DNA of 42,499 nt, taken from assembly GCF_009789195.1 (NCBI RefSeq), contig NZ_WSTC01000043.1:1-42499 (forward strand). The letters run 5' to 3'. A program made the translations under genes and the position numbers. A model generated the notes under the pieces. That model was given only the letters and a program-made list of their open reading frames with translations, was not told where the DNA came from and searched no databases. This document shows, piece after piece, positions 31,401 to 39,568 of the stretch; within the stretch, counting starts at the first letter, position 1, and each line of letters starts with the position of its first letter. This stretch comes from Paenibacillus sp. MMS18-CY102. GTDB lineage: Bacteria; Bacillota; Bacilli; Paenibacillales; Paenibacillaceae.

Positions 31401-33692
31401 TTGCATTGCGCCCCACTCAGGCGAATAGTACAGGTAGAATGGATAGTCATTCGGCCATCCGCCGCTGTACGTGTACCAGTTGGTAAGAATATTTTTGAGA
31501 ATCGACAAGGACTTGTCCCGAATTGCCGTCTCTCCCAATTGGTCTGCAATCAGCACTGCTTGCGCGAGCGGATGCAGGTTTTTGCCTTCCCAATACGGGT
31601 CATCCCACATGTAGTTGTTCTCAAGCATCGTGTTCGTATTGTTCAGGTAGCTGATTACTTCAGCACGGTTGTAGCCTGCGGAGCCTGTCGGCTCAGCGAA
31701 TTGTGGAATAATGCCCTCAAATTTGTTCTGGACGAAGAACGTGTTGCCTTCGTGCACCTTCATCGTACCGCGGATCGATGGGTACGTCAGTGCCGTCAGG
31801 GACGTTGCGGACGTAATCGTCTTCCATTGGTTAGGCAAGAGCGCCATCAAGGAATCAGACGAGAAGCCGCTGCGCTTCAGTTGAACCGTCGACTGGTACG
31901 TCGTCGTAACGTTGCTTGTTGCGTCTTCTACGTTGTAGCTTGCTTTCGTGTTCGTTACGAACGCGTAAGCATGCTGGTAGTAGTAGTTCAGGTTGCCGTT
32001 AGCAGGCAATGTGCCGATGGACAAGTAGTTTTCGCCGCTGCCCAATTGGATCGTCAGCTTGCCGTTAACCTTCTTGAACACCGTGCCAGCTGGAGCAAAC
32101 AAGCCGTACGATCTTACTTTGTTGTTGCCGCCCGTGTCGACGTTCGCGATTTCTACGCCGATGTGGTCTGCCGTTACAGTCGAGCCTTCTGCTGCGAGCA
32201 ACGTGTTGTTGCTGTCATCGAAGAAGCGAGTCGACGTGCCGTTCAGCACGAGGAATGGTGAGGACGGGTCCGAGAACTCGTTGAACAGGTAAGGCGAGCC
32301 CTTCACCATCGTCGTTTTCATTTTGAACGTGTTGTCATCGCTAAGCACTGCTCTTACCGAGTAGTCGCCATAGCCATCTACCTTAGCGGACATCGTCATC
32401 GGGTTGATGTTATTCGCCATCAGGTAGAAGTCAGGCGCGCCTGCCGTGCTCATCGTTTTGCCGTCTGCCGACACGAAGCCTGCACCCGGATTCATAACGC
32501 TAAGGCCTTGATCCGTGTACTGCGTACGGAATGGCAGTGCGACGATGCCGTCACTGAGGCGTTTGATCAGAATCGATTGCCACCAGCCGCCAGAAGGCAA
32601 CGGGCCAGTAACATTGTCCGTTTTGTAAGTCGGATAAGTTGGTGACGTCGTCGTAATGTCGTTGGTTTTGTAGCTGCCTGCGCCAACGTTTACGATTTGT
32701 GGAACTGGTTTAGCCGGGATATGAACCGGTGGAACCGGATCGCCGTTCACAAAGTCGTAGACTTCCATCTCGTACAACGAGTAGCCGAAGCCCGTCCCTC
32801 TTGCGAAACCGGACATGCGGACGTAACGCCCGTCAGCCTTGATCTTGATCGTCTCTACCCCGCCTTGGCCATAAAGCTGGCGGTATACGGTTGTCCAGTT
32901 CGTGCCATCGTTGGACACTTCGATATCATAGGATTTTCCGAAGGCAGATTCCCAGTTCAAAATGACCGTTCCAATGTTATGCACACTGCCGAGGTCTACG
33001 CTGATCCATTGCGGATCCCAAGACTCGGAGGACCAACGCGTCGTGTAGTCGCCATCGAATGCTTTGGAAGCATTCACGATGCCTGGGTCAGTCGACCATG
33101 TAGGCACTTCCCACGTCGAAGCATTTGTCTGCTTGTTGATTGCAATGTTCGTAGGTGCCGGAGGCTGTGGCGTCGTGAATTCGCCATATACTTGGAACTC
33201 GTATAAGGAGAATCCGAAATCTGCCAATGCGCGTTGCTGGCACAATACGCGTACATAGCGGCCCGAACCCGACAGGTTCGTCAAATCATTAATTCCACCT
33301 GTACCCGTCGTAGTCGAATAAATATCCGTCCATGTGTTGGCATCATTCGATACTTGGACTTTATATGCTTTGGCATATGCGCCTTCCCAGCTCAGATATA
33401 CGCGATTAATATTCGCGACGGAGCCCAGATCGACATAAATCCACTGTGGGTCCATCTGCCACACGCTCGCCCAACGCGAGCTAATATTGCCGTCTACCGC
33501 CCGTTCTGTCATATTGGCGCCTTCTGTGGAAGATGCCAGCACCGGTTTACGAAGCGACAACAGCTGGGACGCTGCTGCGTGGGCCGGAGCTGCACCCACA
33601 AGGGACATCAGACTGATCAGCAATGCCATACTGAGCGTAATCGCAATCATGCGATTCATGCTTCTGAAGCTATTCACTTTCATTTGATGCAC
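28440..33692 (-). CDS. Secreted GH81 endo-beta-1,3-glucanase with five CBM32-type and three CHB_HEX-type modules
   Basis: About 1750 residues. A signal peptide ends near AHA-AASQ. Then two F5/8-type C (CBM32-like) modules (about 38-171 and 181-314), GH81 catalytic domain (about 331-1088), two chitobiase/hexosaminidase C-terminal-type beta domains (about 1098-1258), CBM32-like 3 (about 1265-1391), a third beta domain (about 1401-1481), CBM32-like 4 (about 1485-1608), a Gly/Thr linker and CBM32-like 5. GH81 marks are SDHHYVWSYYIYASA and GNNQEATSEALFAYAGEY, the latter with the two candidate catalytic Glu near 852 and 856. It should cut beta-1,3-glucan of fungal walls or laminarin outside the cell. 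GTG 33692 is chosen since AAGGAGGT is 7 nt upstream; ATG 33683 is too far. No surface anchor seen. Confidence 0.88.
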   Translation of the reverse strand: MHQMKVNSFRSMNRMIAITLSMALLISLMSLVGAAPAHAAASQLLSLRKPVLASSTEGANMTERAVDGNISSRWASVWQMDPQWIYVDLGSVANINRVYLSWEGAYAKAYKVQVSNDANTWTDIYSTTTGTGGINDLTNLSGSGRYVRVLCQQRALADFGFSLYEFQVYGEFTTPQPPAPTNIAINKQTNASTWEVPTWSTDPGIVNASKAFDGDYTTRWSSESWDPQWISVDLGSVHNIGTVILNWESAFGKSYDIEVSNDGTNWTTVYRQLYGQGGVETIKIKADGRYVRMSGFARGTGFGYSLYEMEVYDFVNGDPVPPVHIPAKPVPQIVNVGAGSYKTNDITTTSPTYPTYKTDNVTGPLPSGGWWQSILIKRLSDGIVALPFRTQYTDQGLSVMNPGAGFVSADGKTMSTAGAPDFYLMANNINPMTMSAKVDGYGDYSVRAVLSDDNTFKMKTTMVKGSPYLFNEFSDPSSPFLVLNGTSTRFFDDSNNTLLAAEGSTVTADHIGVEIANVDTGGNNKVRSYGLFAPAGTVFKKVNGKLTIQLGSGENYLSIGTLPANGNLNYYYQHAYAFVTNTKASYNVEDATSNVTTTYQSTVQLKRSGFSSDSLMALLPNQWKTITSATSLTALTYPSIRGTMKVHEGNTFFVQNKFEGIIPQFAEPTGSAGYNRAEVISYLNNTNTMLENNYMWDDPYWEGKNLHPLAQAVLIADQLGETAIRDKSLSILKNILTNWYTYSGGWPNDYPFYLYYSPEWGAMQGDGGDHGMAKWMSDHHYVWSYYIYASAVLATYDKDFLNNYGGMVEHLIRDVGNPSRTDSMYPFMRAFDPYEGVSWAGGYGDNYDGNNQEATSEALFAYAGEYLWGVVTDNKAYRDAGMWVYAVETNSVLQYWFNYDQDNWLPGFNHGVVAQVYGSKNYYGTYFAADANNMYGIQWLPTAPYMTYFGVRPDAAARAYTAFKQDKGGNETGWYHIIWPFQALSDPQGALAKWDPTKIANDDNNGKKEWPNTYWFLHAMDAFGTRTTDIYSSNWTTYQMFKKNGTYTANIWNPTSTTQYVVFRNAAGSIVGTVTVPPLKTVAANPVNGVQPPAPNGQVAAPTFSVASGSYSAAQSVAIATTTAGATIRYTTDGSEPNANSVKYLAPITVSQNTTIKAKAFKDLMNDSATSTATYTINVASQVAQPVITPATGTFTGTQNVTITDATAGATIRYTTDGSTPTATTGTVYAGAFTVSATTTVKAIAVKSGMTDSTVATSVITIGATNVNRALNKTATASSAQGGNTAAAAFDGDANSRWESAASDPQWITVDLGATYSVTGVKLNWETAAGKDYKIQVSSDNATWTDAYTKTGGTGGVENITFTAPVTGKYVRMYGTARTTGYGFSLFEFEVYGTPSTSAQVDTPVITPATGSYTGTQNVSISTATSGASIRYTTDGSNPTSTSGTVYAGAFPVTATTTVKAIAFKVGSTDSAIATSVITIGAATTNIALNKTATSLTGGNTAAAAIDGNVNTRWESANQDPQWITIDLGATYTITGVKLNWETAAGKDYKIQVSNDNATWTDAYTKTNGTGGVENITFATPASGKYIRMYGTARTTGYGYSLWEFEVYGSGGTGGGTGGGTPTNKALNKTASAYSQVGGNTAAAAFDGNVNTRWESNNSDPQWIQVDLGASYSLTGVKLNWETAAGKDYKIQVSSDNATWTDAYTKTNGTGGVENITFSSPVNGRYVRMYGTARTTGYGYSLWEFEVLGS
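28443..29900. repeat. Recently duplicated module block inside the GH81 gene
   Basis: The three C-terminal CBM32-like modules (about 28443-28825, 28869-29240 and 29520-29900) are far more alike than the two N-terminal ones, sharing long identical peptides such as KLNWETAAGKDYKIQVS and YVRMYGTARTTGYG. The neighbouring beta domains (about 29250-29490 and 29920-30150) share PVITPATG, IRYTTDGS and TTTVKAIA. This suggests duplication of a two-module unit, with possible gene conversion. Confidence 0.75.
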
Positions 33693-34008
33693 TTCAACTA
33701 CCTCCTTCAATGAATGGATGAAGCATTCTCCCGCAAAATGTGTCAGTATCCCCCCATTTACAGTTCAACCATCGTATTCCTCCAGTAAATGAGAATGCAT
33801 TCCCTATAATGGTAGAGGAAGGAAAGGTAGATTTATAGAAGTCATATTTCCATTTATGCGGTGCATTTTTTAGATAGTTATCTAGCGCCTAACGTTTCGC
33901 TCACTTGAAAACAACGTTGTAATTGTGCCACAATAATACAGGCAAGCTTCACGCCATTATTGTCATACATACGTGTACAGGCGCAGCCTGTGAGGAGGAT
34001 ACAAATTG
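33693..34008. other. Divergent gap between GH81 and aldo/keto reductase genes
   Basis: No gene seen in 316 bases. Two short adjacent palindromes lie upstream of the reductase: ACAACGTTGT and ATTGT-GCC-ACAAT (within about 33912-33935). A TATAAT at 33805-33810 on the plus strand has no good -35. A GAATGCATTC palindrome precedes it (33793-33802). No convincing minus-strand promoter for the GH81 gene was found. Confidence 0.4.
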
Positions 34009-34926
34009 ATGAGAACGATCAAGCTCGGAACAAGCACATTAGAGGTTCCTGTAGTCGCAGTGGGTTGCATGCGCATGCAATCGCTGGACCAAGCAGGAGC
34101 GGAGCGCTTCGTCCAAACCGCGATGGAAGCTGGCGCGAACTTCTTCGAGCATGCCGACATTTACGGCGGCGGCGAATGTGAATCGATTTTCTCCAAAGCG
34201 ATTCATATGAACGATTCGGTTCGCGAACAAATCATCCTCCAGTCCAAATGTGGCATTCGCCAAGGGTCATTCGACTTTTCCAAAGCGCATATTCTTAACT
34301 CCGTTGACGGCATTCTGCAACGGTTGAATACAGACTATCTCGACGTTCTGCTGCTGCACCGTCCGGACGCGCTTGTGGAACCGGAAGAAGTAGCTGAAGC
34401 ATTTGACCTGCTGGAAAGCTCGGGCAAGGTTCGCCACTTTGGCGTATCCAACCAGAATCCGATGCAAATCGAATTGTTGAAAAAATTCGTGAAGCAGCCG
34501 CTTGTAGCTAACCAGCTCCAGCTGAGCATCACGAACGCCCATATGATCGCCAACGGCGTCAACGTGAACATGGCCAATGATTCAGCTGTGAACCGCGACG
34601 GCAGCATTTTGGACTACTGCCGCCTGCATGACATGACGATTCAGCCTTGGTCGCCGTTCCAATACGGCTTCTTCGAAGGCGTATTCCTCGGCAGCGACAA
34701 GTTCCCGGAACTGAATGCGGCAATCGATAAAGTAGCGGCAAAATACGAAGTTAGCAGCACGACGATCGCGATTGCGTGGATTCTCCGCCATCCGGCACGC
34801 ATGCAGCCGGTTGTCGGCACGATGAACCTGGAGCGCCTGCAAGATTGCTTCAAAGCAAGCGAAATTACGCTAACGCGCGAAGAGTGGTACGAGATTTTCC
34901 GTGCGGCAGGCAACATTTTGCCATAG
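34009..34926 (+). CDS. Aldo/keto reductase, YdhF-like, with Glu at the catalytic Asp position
   Basis: NADPH-type reductase of 305 residues with the (beta/alpha)8 fold. Visible landmarks are VPVVAVGCMRM, FFEHADIYGGG, LQSKCGI (catalytic Lys), VLLLHRPD (catalytic His) and FGVSNQNPMQIELL for the cofactor site. The tetrad Tyr is Tyr52. The residue five before it, normally Asp (FDHADIYG in relatives), is Glu47 here. ATG 34009 follows GAGGAGGA by 9 nt; TTG 34006 is possible. Single gene with a strong terminator. The natural substrate is unknown; a carbonyl compound or keto sugar is likely. Confidence 0.85.
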   Translation: MRTIKLGTSTLEVPVVAVGCMRMQSLDQAGAERFVQTAMEAGANFFEHADIYGGGECESIFSKAIHMNDSVREQIILQSKCGIRQGSFDFSKAHILNSVDGILQRLNTDYLDVLLLHRPDALVEPEEVAEAFDLLESSGKVRHFGVSNQNPMQIELLKKFVKQPLVANQLQLSITNAHMIANGVNVNMANDSAVNRDGSILDYCRLHDMTIQPWSPFQYGFFEGVFLGSDKFPELNAAIDKVAAKYEVSSTTIAIAWILRHPARMQPVVGTMNLERLQDCFKASEITLTREEWYEIFRAAGNILP

Positions 34927-34934
34927 GGGAATGC

Positions 34935-34978
34935 AAAAAGGACCGCCCCGTGCATGATGCACGGGATGGTCCTTTTTG
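34935..34978. terminator. Strong terminator after the aldo/keto reductase gene
   Basis: AAAAAGGACC at the left and GGTCCTTTTT at the right pair, with inner GTGCATGATGCAC, giving a stem working on both strands. Confidence 0.9.
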
Positions 34979-35330
34979 ATGTGCGTGTAGATGCTGTTGT
35001 ACTGGTGATGCGGGTGCGGCTGGCTAACGGCGGCACATGGTGCCGATGCGGTACACAGTGCCGATGCTGTGCATGGCGCTCATGCGGTACACGTTGCTGG
35101 CGCATCATAGCCGCGCTCTAACGGACTGAGATGACGCTATTTGCCGAAAATCGGTCCTTTTAAAAACGTAACGGACTCAGCGGCCGTTATTAGCCCGAAA
35201 ACGCCTCATTGAAGCTAAATTTTGCTCAAATAACGGCTCCTGAGTCCGTTAGCCACCAATACTCGCGTATTTGCGCCGATTAACGCCCACTCGGTCCGTT
35301 AGCGCTACCAACCTAGCCCCCCATCCAGCT
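34979..35330. other. Gene-free stretch with low-complexity segment and family A tetrad
   Basis: 34985-35105 is a GC-rich, imperfectly repeated segment (ATGCGGTACAC occurs twice, about 38 bases apart). No coding signal accompanies it. The rest is tetrad 2 of family A, annotated separately, and a short A/T-poor end before the minus-strand gene stop at 35331. Confidence 0.6.
35119..35301. repeat. Family A tetrad 2: same 183-nt geometry as at 2282-2464
   Basis: Cores at 35119-35139, 35169-35189, 35231-35251 and 35281-35301, spacing 50, 62 and 50, orientation forward-forward-reverse-reverse, exactly as in tetrad 1. Inner cores match each other in inverse orientation at 19 of 21 positions, outer cores at 16 of 21. 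The spacers between cores are mostly different from tetrad 1 apart from a TTATT-GGC-AAAA-like start after forward cores. It lies between the 3' ends of two convergent genes. Confidence 0.9.
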
Positions 35331-36413
35331 CTACAGAAGCTTTCTATAAATATACGTAACATCCTTTGCGTCGTAGCCAGTCCCGATTGCATACGCCCCG
35401 CTTGGATGTACGACGTAGCCCGAGGTTTCTAGCCCGGCACGGTCGAAATTAACGGTCTTGATCAGCTTCCCGTTCATGTCGATCAGGCTGTTGCCCCATA
35501 GGATTCGATTGTCTTTCATAAACAGGTAATCTTCCCTGATGCGGGAGTCCGGGACATATTCCCAGACAGACTTCCCTGTCCTCATATCGATGCAATACAA
35601 TTTGTCGTCATACAGGTACAGGCGGCCGTACCGCACGGTCAGGCCATGCAGCCATTCTAACGTGAACGGGCGCTTCCAGACGACGCGCTTGTTGGCATCT
35701 ACCAAATACAGAATCGAGGAGGCATCGCTCGAAAACATGTTTGAAGTTAAAATCAAGCGCGAGCCATCGCTGTTTTTCACAATCGCGGATACGTTATCAT
35801 TAAAATCTTCCGTAACAAATTCAAATCCATCAAGCGCATAAGCGTGGTTCTTTCCGTTAGCGGTTTTATTGTAGAAGCCATTCTTCCACTCGAAGTCACT
35901 GTTGTACTTTAGCGACTGTACCGTTGCGCCCGTCTTTGGATTTAGCGTATAAAAGCTAATCGTGCCATCCTTGTTGCCCGGGTAAGCCCGCAGCAAAATC
36001 CGGCTATCGCTTACCTCCTCCACATAAAGCGTGCTGTTAAAATGCCGCGTCCACTTGGCATTTCCTTTGCGGTCATAGAACGTTAAATCGAGGTAAATGC
36101 CTCCCCATAAATGCCGGTCCAATAAAATGCCGCTGCTATTGGACTCCACGCTCATGACTTGTTCTTGCTTGCCCTTCACGCTGAACACTTTCTTGCCCGC
36201 AGCATCATAGTAGCGGTAATAACTGATTCGCTTGTCCACATCCGCCGAAATATAATGGATGCCGCCATTGCTGTCCACATTAAGAAATTGCGGGCTTTGC
36301 TTGTCCACAGGCACTGCCCATTCGCCGGATGCGGCTTGGACAGAAGCTGACGGCTGCGCCAAAGCAACTGCCGCCATGATCATGCTAAGGAAAATCCATA
36401 CGAGTTTTTTCAT
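35331..36413 (-). CDS. Secreted protein of unknown function, PQQ-type beta-propeller-like
   Basis: Exported protein of 360 residues. The signal peptide is MKKLVWIFLSMIMAAVALAQ followed by SASVQAAS. The mature part is a series of beta-rich repeats with patterns such as TFYDRKGNAKWTRHF, LYLVDANKRVVWKRPF and LYCIDMRTGKSVWEYV, similar to the tryptophan-docking blades of PQQ-like propellers, probably six or seven. There is no lipobox, transmembrane helix or wall anchor. Such domains usually bind ligands or proteins rather than catalyse. It is a lone gene, divergent from the methyltransferase, with no neighbour that explains it. Confidence 0.65.
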   Translation of the reverse strand: MKKLVWIFLSMIMAAVALAQPSASVQAASGEWAVPVDKQSPQFLNVDSNGGIHYISADVDKRISYYRYYDAAGKKVFSVKGKQEQVMSVESNSSGILLDRHLWGGIYLDLTFYDRKGNAKWTRHFNSTLYVEEVSDSRILLRAYPGNKDGTISFYTLNPKTGATVQSLKYNSDFEWKNGFYNKTANGKNHAYALDGFEFVTEDFNDNVSAIVKNSDGSRLILTSNMFSSDASSILYLVDANKRVVWKRPFTLEWLHGLTVRYGRLYLYDDKLYCIDMRTGKSVWEYVPDSRIREDYLFMKDNRILWGNSLIDMNGKLIKTVNFDRAGLETSGYVVHPSGAYAIGTGYDAKDVTYIYRKLL

Positions 36414-36652
36414 GTTAAATCTCCCATCGAGTCATAGAGTAGTAGGCCAATAGATCTAATCATAAATGGTTTTCCAAATCACTTCCATCCTTATTATGGA
36501 AATCAAATCTGGCACCATCTAGTTCTAGCAACCCACATGTTTGCCTATCGAATCGAAGCATGCTAGAGTAGTAAAATCATACAAATAATTACTAAAATTG
36601 ATAGTCATCTAGGATGTTAACAATGCCAAACTAACGATGGGAGTGTTTGTTC

Positions 36653-37453
36653 ATGTCAGATGCAACGCAGTATGCGAATACCGGCAAATTTAATGCTAGA
36701 GTGGAGCTTCATGCGAGGTTTAGTACGAACGCCTATCCGTGGCCCCGTTGGGTGCGGGATCAAATCGAAGCGCCTGATCAAGCGGATGTGCTGGAGCTTG
36801 GATGCGGCACGGGATTGTTGTGGCTGGCCAATGCGGACCGCATTCCGGCAGGCTGGCAAGTTACGCTATCCGACTTCTCTGAAGGGATGCTCTCGGGTAC
36901 GGCAGCTGCGCTTGCAGCAGTTGAACATCCTTTCCGCTACGAGCAAATGGATGCTTCGCAAATTCCCCACCCGGATGCCTCATTTGATATTATCATCGCG
37001 AACCATATGCTGTACCACATCGAAGACCGCCAGCAGGCGCTGCGCGAAATTGCGCGTGTCCTTCGTCCCGGCGGCATCCTATGCGCATCAACAATCGGGT
37101 CTGGCAACATGAAAGAGGTCAAATCGCTCATGCGCGATTTCAATTCCGGTTCTAATTACGAAGTGGCATTGGGCACGGTATCCGAGCGGTTCTCCCTTGA
37201 TAACGGAGCCGAGCAGATTGGGCAGGTTTTCGCACATGTGGAAACCCGATTATACGCCAACACCTTGCATGTGACGGACCCGGAAGCGATCGTTCGTTAC
37301 CTGCTCTCGGTCAACGGCTTAATTGCAGGGGCAATCGCGCTCCCTCCAGAGCAAGTGGAATCATTCAGTGCCTTCCTGCAAAGCAGGCTGAACGCTGACG
37401 GCTCATTCGATATCAGCACAGAGTCGGGCCTGTTCATCGCCCGTAACGATTAA
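36653..37453 (+). CDS. Class I SAM-dependent methyltransferase
   Basis: Predicted methyltransferase of 266 residues. The SAM motif I is VLELGCGTG near residues 46-54, followed by ADRIPAGWQVTLSDFSEGML (acidic ribose-binding region), YEQMDASQIPHPDASFDIIIANHMLYHI and LREIARVLRPGG, the UbiE/methyltransf_11 pattern. ATG 36653 is chosen because GGGAG is 9 nt upstream; TTG 36647 is too close. Single gene between a divergent secreted protein and a convergent serine acetyltransferase. The methyl acceptor cannot be inferred. Confidence 0.85.
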   Translation: MSDATQYANTGKFNARVELHARFSTNAYPWPRWVRDQIEAPDQADVLELGCGTGLLWLANADRIPAGWQVTLSDFSEGMLSGTAAALAAVEHPFRYEQMDASQIPHPDASFDIIIANHMLYHIEDRQQALREIARVLRPGGILCASTIGSGNMKEVKSLMRDFNSGSNYEVALGTVSERFSLDNGAEQIGQVFAHVETRLYANTLHVTDPEAIVRYLLSVNGLIAGAIALPPEQVESFSAFLQSRLNADGSFDISTESGLFIARND

Positions 37454-37493
37454 GGGCAAGCTTCAAACTTAGTGGCGCCCTTTTTGGGCGGAA

Positions 37494-37514
37494 TAGCGGC
37501 TCTGAGTCCCGTTA
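37494..37514. repeat. Family A core, solitary copy
   Basis: Ninth copy of the 21-nt palindrome, reverse orientation (TAGCGGCTC...CCCGTTA), placed 40 bases after the methyltransferase stop and abutting the terminator at 37515. Confidence 0.8.
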
Positions 37515-37560
37515 TAAAAAAGGTGCCCCAAAAGCAGAACTGCTTCTGAGGCATCTTTTT
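37515..37560. terminator. Bidirectional terminator between methyltransferase and serine acetyltransferase genes
   Basis: AAAAAGGTGCC at left and GGCATCTTTTT at right, with inner AGCAG/CTGCT pairing, form a long stem with A-run and T-run on opposite sides. It serves both convergent genes. Confidence 0.88.
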
Positions 37561-37598
37561 CATTTTTGCCACATCCTATTTACGCTTCCTGCTTCCCA

Positions 37599-38546
37599 TC
37601 AAATGCTCCAATCCAGGTTCTCCTCTTGCTTAAACTCCTGCGGTGCACGCCCTCGAATGATCAGCTCCGGATTTTTGACCGTTACGCGAGCGCCTTCCGG
37701 CACCGACTTCGAGATAAACACGTTGCTGCCGATGATGACGCCCTTGCCAATGACGGTTTCCCCGCCAAGGATCGAAGCTCCAGAATAAACGGTCACATCG
37801 TCCTCCAGCGTAGGATGGCGCTTGACGCCATGAAGGGCTTGTCCGCCCCTCGTCGATAATGCGCCCAACGTTACGCCATGATAGATTTTGACCCGGTTGC
37901 CGATGACGGTCGTCTCGCCGATCACGACGCCTGTCCCATGGTCGATAAAGAAGGAATGGCCGATCTTCGCACCCGCATGGATATCGATCCCCGTCAGGTT
38001 ATGCGCATACTCGGTCATAATGCGAGGAATTAGCGGCACGGACAGCGTGTGAAGCTCATGCGCCGCCCGATAGATCCCAACCGCGAACAGCCCCGGATAG
38101 GAGAAAATAATTTCGCTCGTATTGCTCGCTGCAGGATCGCCCTCGAAAGCAGCCTGTATGTCGGTTGCCAGCACCGCGCGCAGCGCCGGCACCTTGCCCA
38201 GAAATTCGGTAACGATCGCCTCCGTGCGATCCTTAACCTGCTCAAGGAATGCTGCGTCTTGATTATCGTTAGCATATCGCAGCACGCGGCATACTTGATC
38301 AGATAAAATCTCATGAATCTGAATCAGCTTTTCGCCAATATGATAGTCCATTGTCGCTTCGAGCATATTTTGTTTGCCAAAGTAACCAGGGAACAGCAAC
38401 TCGCGCATGAGATGAATCACTTCGATGATGCGATTCCGGCTTGGCAGCAGCGTGGGATCGATCGAGCTATTAATCGGGTAATCCCGGTAACTGGCCCCAA
38501 TATTTTCGACTAACTCGTTTAGTTTGCCATGAAAAACGCCTCTCAA
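37599..38546 (-). CDS. Serine O-acetyltransferase, long EpsC/SrpH-like form
   Basis: Enzyme of 315 residues that acetylates L-serine with acetyl-CoA, the first step of cysteine synthesis. The N-terminal helical domain (to about 175) carries LLFPGYFGKQNMLEATMDYHIG. The C-terminal left-handed beta-helix has TGIDIHAGAKIGHSFFIDHGTGVVIGET with the catalytic His near residue 203, then VKIYHGVTLGA and IIGSNVFISKSVP. Its length exceeds the compact CysE of Bacillus and fits the EpsC/SrpH branch. The TTG start at 38546 has GGGG 7-8 nt upstream. There is no cysteinyl-tRNA synthetase gene or T-box leader alongside, unlike Bacillus cysES. Confidence 0.85.
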   Translation of the reverse strand: MRGVFHGKLNELVENIGASYRDYPINSSIDPTLLPSRNRIIEVIHLMRELLFPGYFGKQNMLEATMDYHIGEKLIQIHEILSDQVCRVLRYANDNQDAAFLEQVKDRTEAIVTEFLGKVPALRAVLATDIQAAFEGDPAASNTSEIIFSYPGLFAVGIYRAAHELHTLSVPLIPRIMTEYAHNLTGIDIHAGAKIGHSFFIDHGTGVVIGETTVIGNRVKIYHGVTLGALSTRGGQALHGVKRHPTLEDDVTVYSGASILGGETVIGKGVIIGSNVFISKSVPEGARVTVKNPELIIRGRAPQEFKQEENLDWSI

Positions 38547-38590
38547 ATAAAACGCCCCTTTGCCTATTAATAACGGTTATCTATAGGACA

Positions 38591-38619
38591 AACATACCAT
38601 CATTCCTCGCGATCCTCAA
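38591..38619 (-). promoter_or_regulatory. Probable promoter of the serine acetyltransferase gene
   Basis: Minus strand: TTGAGG (38619-38614), 17-nt spacer, TATGTT (38596-38591), about 45 bases before the start codon. Confidence 0.45.
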
Positions 38620-38679
38620 CCGACAATGAATCGGACAAGGTTCAAGCCCGGCCTTGGCGACCGAGCTTCGTTCATTATT

Positions 38680-39522
38680 TTATAAACCCATATTCGCGCC
38701 TGTTGCCTTCCCCTTCCGGCCATCGCTCCTGAATATTAAGATGAATGCCCCCATCGCTAATAAGCCTAGGATGAGGCCCATTACTCCTTCACCGTTCATA
38801 AGAAGCAAACGCCCCTCCATTAGGCCAGGCTTATTCGTATAAATATCGCCATTGACCGTCGTATTAAGCACATTCCACACCGAATGGAACAACAGCACGG
38901 GCAACAAGCTGCCAGATAAGTAATAGCAATAGGAGAAGACGAAGTTAAACACAAATACACCGCCTGCTTGAACCGCGACGAGCAGCCACGGATGGCCTAT
39001 GCCGTTGGCTTGAGCTAAACAATAGATAGCTGGGACATGAAAAAGCGCCCACACAATCCCCACCACAACTGTTGCTTTTAACTTCCCCATCTGTTTTGTT
39101 AAGGCTGGCAGCAAATAGCCTCTCCACCCATATTCTTCCCCTAAGACAACGACCAGATTGATAATAATCATCACGATCATTTTGATGGCAAGCGCCACAT
39201 CTATTGCCTGGCTAGCATTCAATTTTCCTATGCCTGCCAACCGAGATAATAAGGCGCATAAGATAATAACGGCGGCCGGAAAACCAATGCCGAATAAGAG
39301 TGCTTTGGCGTTCGTCCCCTTGATGATGGGATGAAACTTCTTACGCTGGATTTTTACAAAAAGAATCGCTACGCCCGCCGGTATCGCCATAATAACTGGA
39401 TACCACTTTAAGCCCACTGCCGGCTTGATGAATAACAGGGCTGTCACTAACCAAGTAACGAATAGCACCACCACCACATAAAGCTTGGCAGCCTTCGTCT
39501 GTATAACACTGCTTGCCATCAC
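38680..39522 (-). CDS. CPBP-family intramembrane glutamic endopeptidase
   Basis: Integral membrane protein of about 280 residues with seven or eight hydrophobic segments. The active-site motifs are EEYGWRGYL (Glu pair near residue 129 and the Arg), WALFHVP and LFHSVWNVLN, all in order as in CAAX/ABI proteases. These remove C-terminal peptides or act in immunity to bacteriocins. Start is GTG 39522 or ATG 39519; GGGGAG lies 9-12 nt before them. A perfect 16-bp palindrome (39619-39634) lies upstream of its promoter region. No bacteriocin gene is near, so its protein substrate is unknown. Confidence 0.85.
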   Translation of the reverse strand: MMASSVIQTKAAKLYVVVVLFVTWLVTALLFIKPAVGLKWYPVIMAIPAGVAILFVKIQRKKFHPIIKGTNAKALLFGIGFPAAVIILCALLSRLAGIGKLNASQAIDVALAIKMIVMIIINLVVVLGEEYGWRGYLLPALTKQMGKLKATVVVGIVWALFHVPAIYCLAQANGIGHPWLLVAVQAGGVFVFNFVFSYCYYLSGSLLPVLLFHSVWNVLNTTVNGDIYTNKPGLMEGRLLLMNGEGVMGLILGLLAMGAFILIFRSDGRKGKATGANMGL

Positions 39523-39568
39523 CGATAACCACTCCCCATTAGGGTGCTCCGCCCCTCGAATCCCCCTT

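Noticed and set aside
29685-32261. Long plus-strand frames (498 and 332 codons) opposite the GH81 gene
   Set aside because: Arg/Cys-rich antisense translations of a repetitive gene, without family resemblance or start signals.
34985-35105. Low-complexity GC-rich segment as a coding or CRISPR-like repeat
   Set aside because: Repeats are short, irregular and overlap in no consistent period; nothing supports a function.
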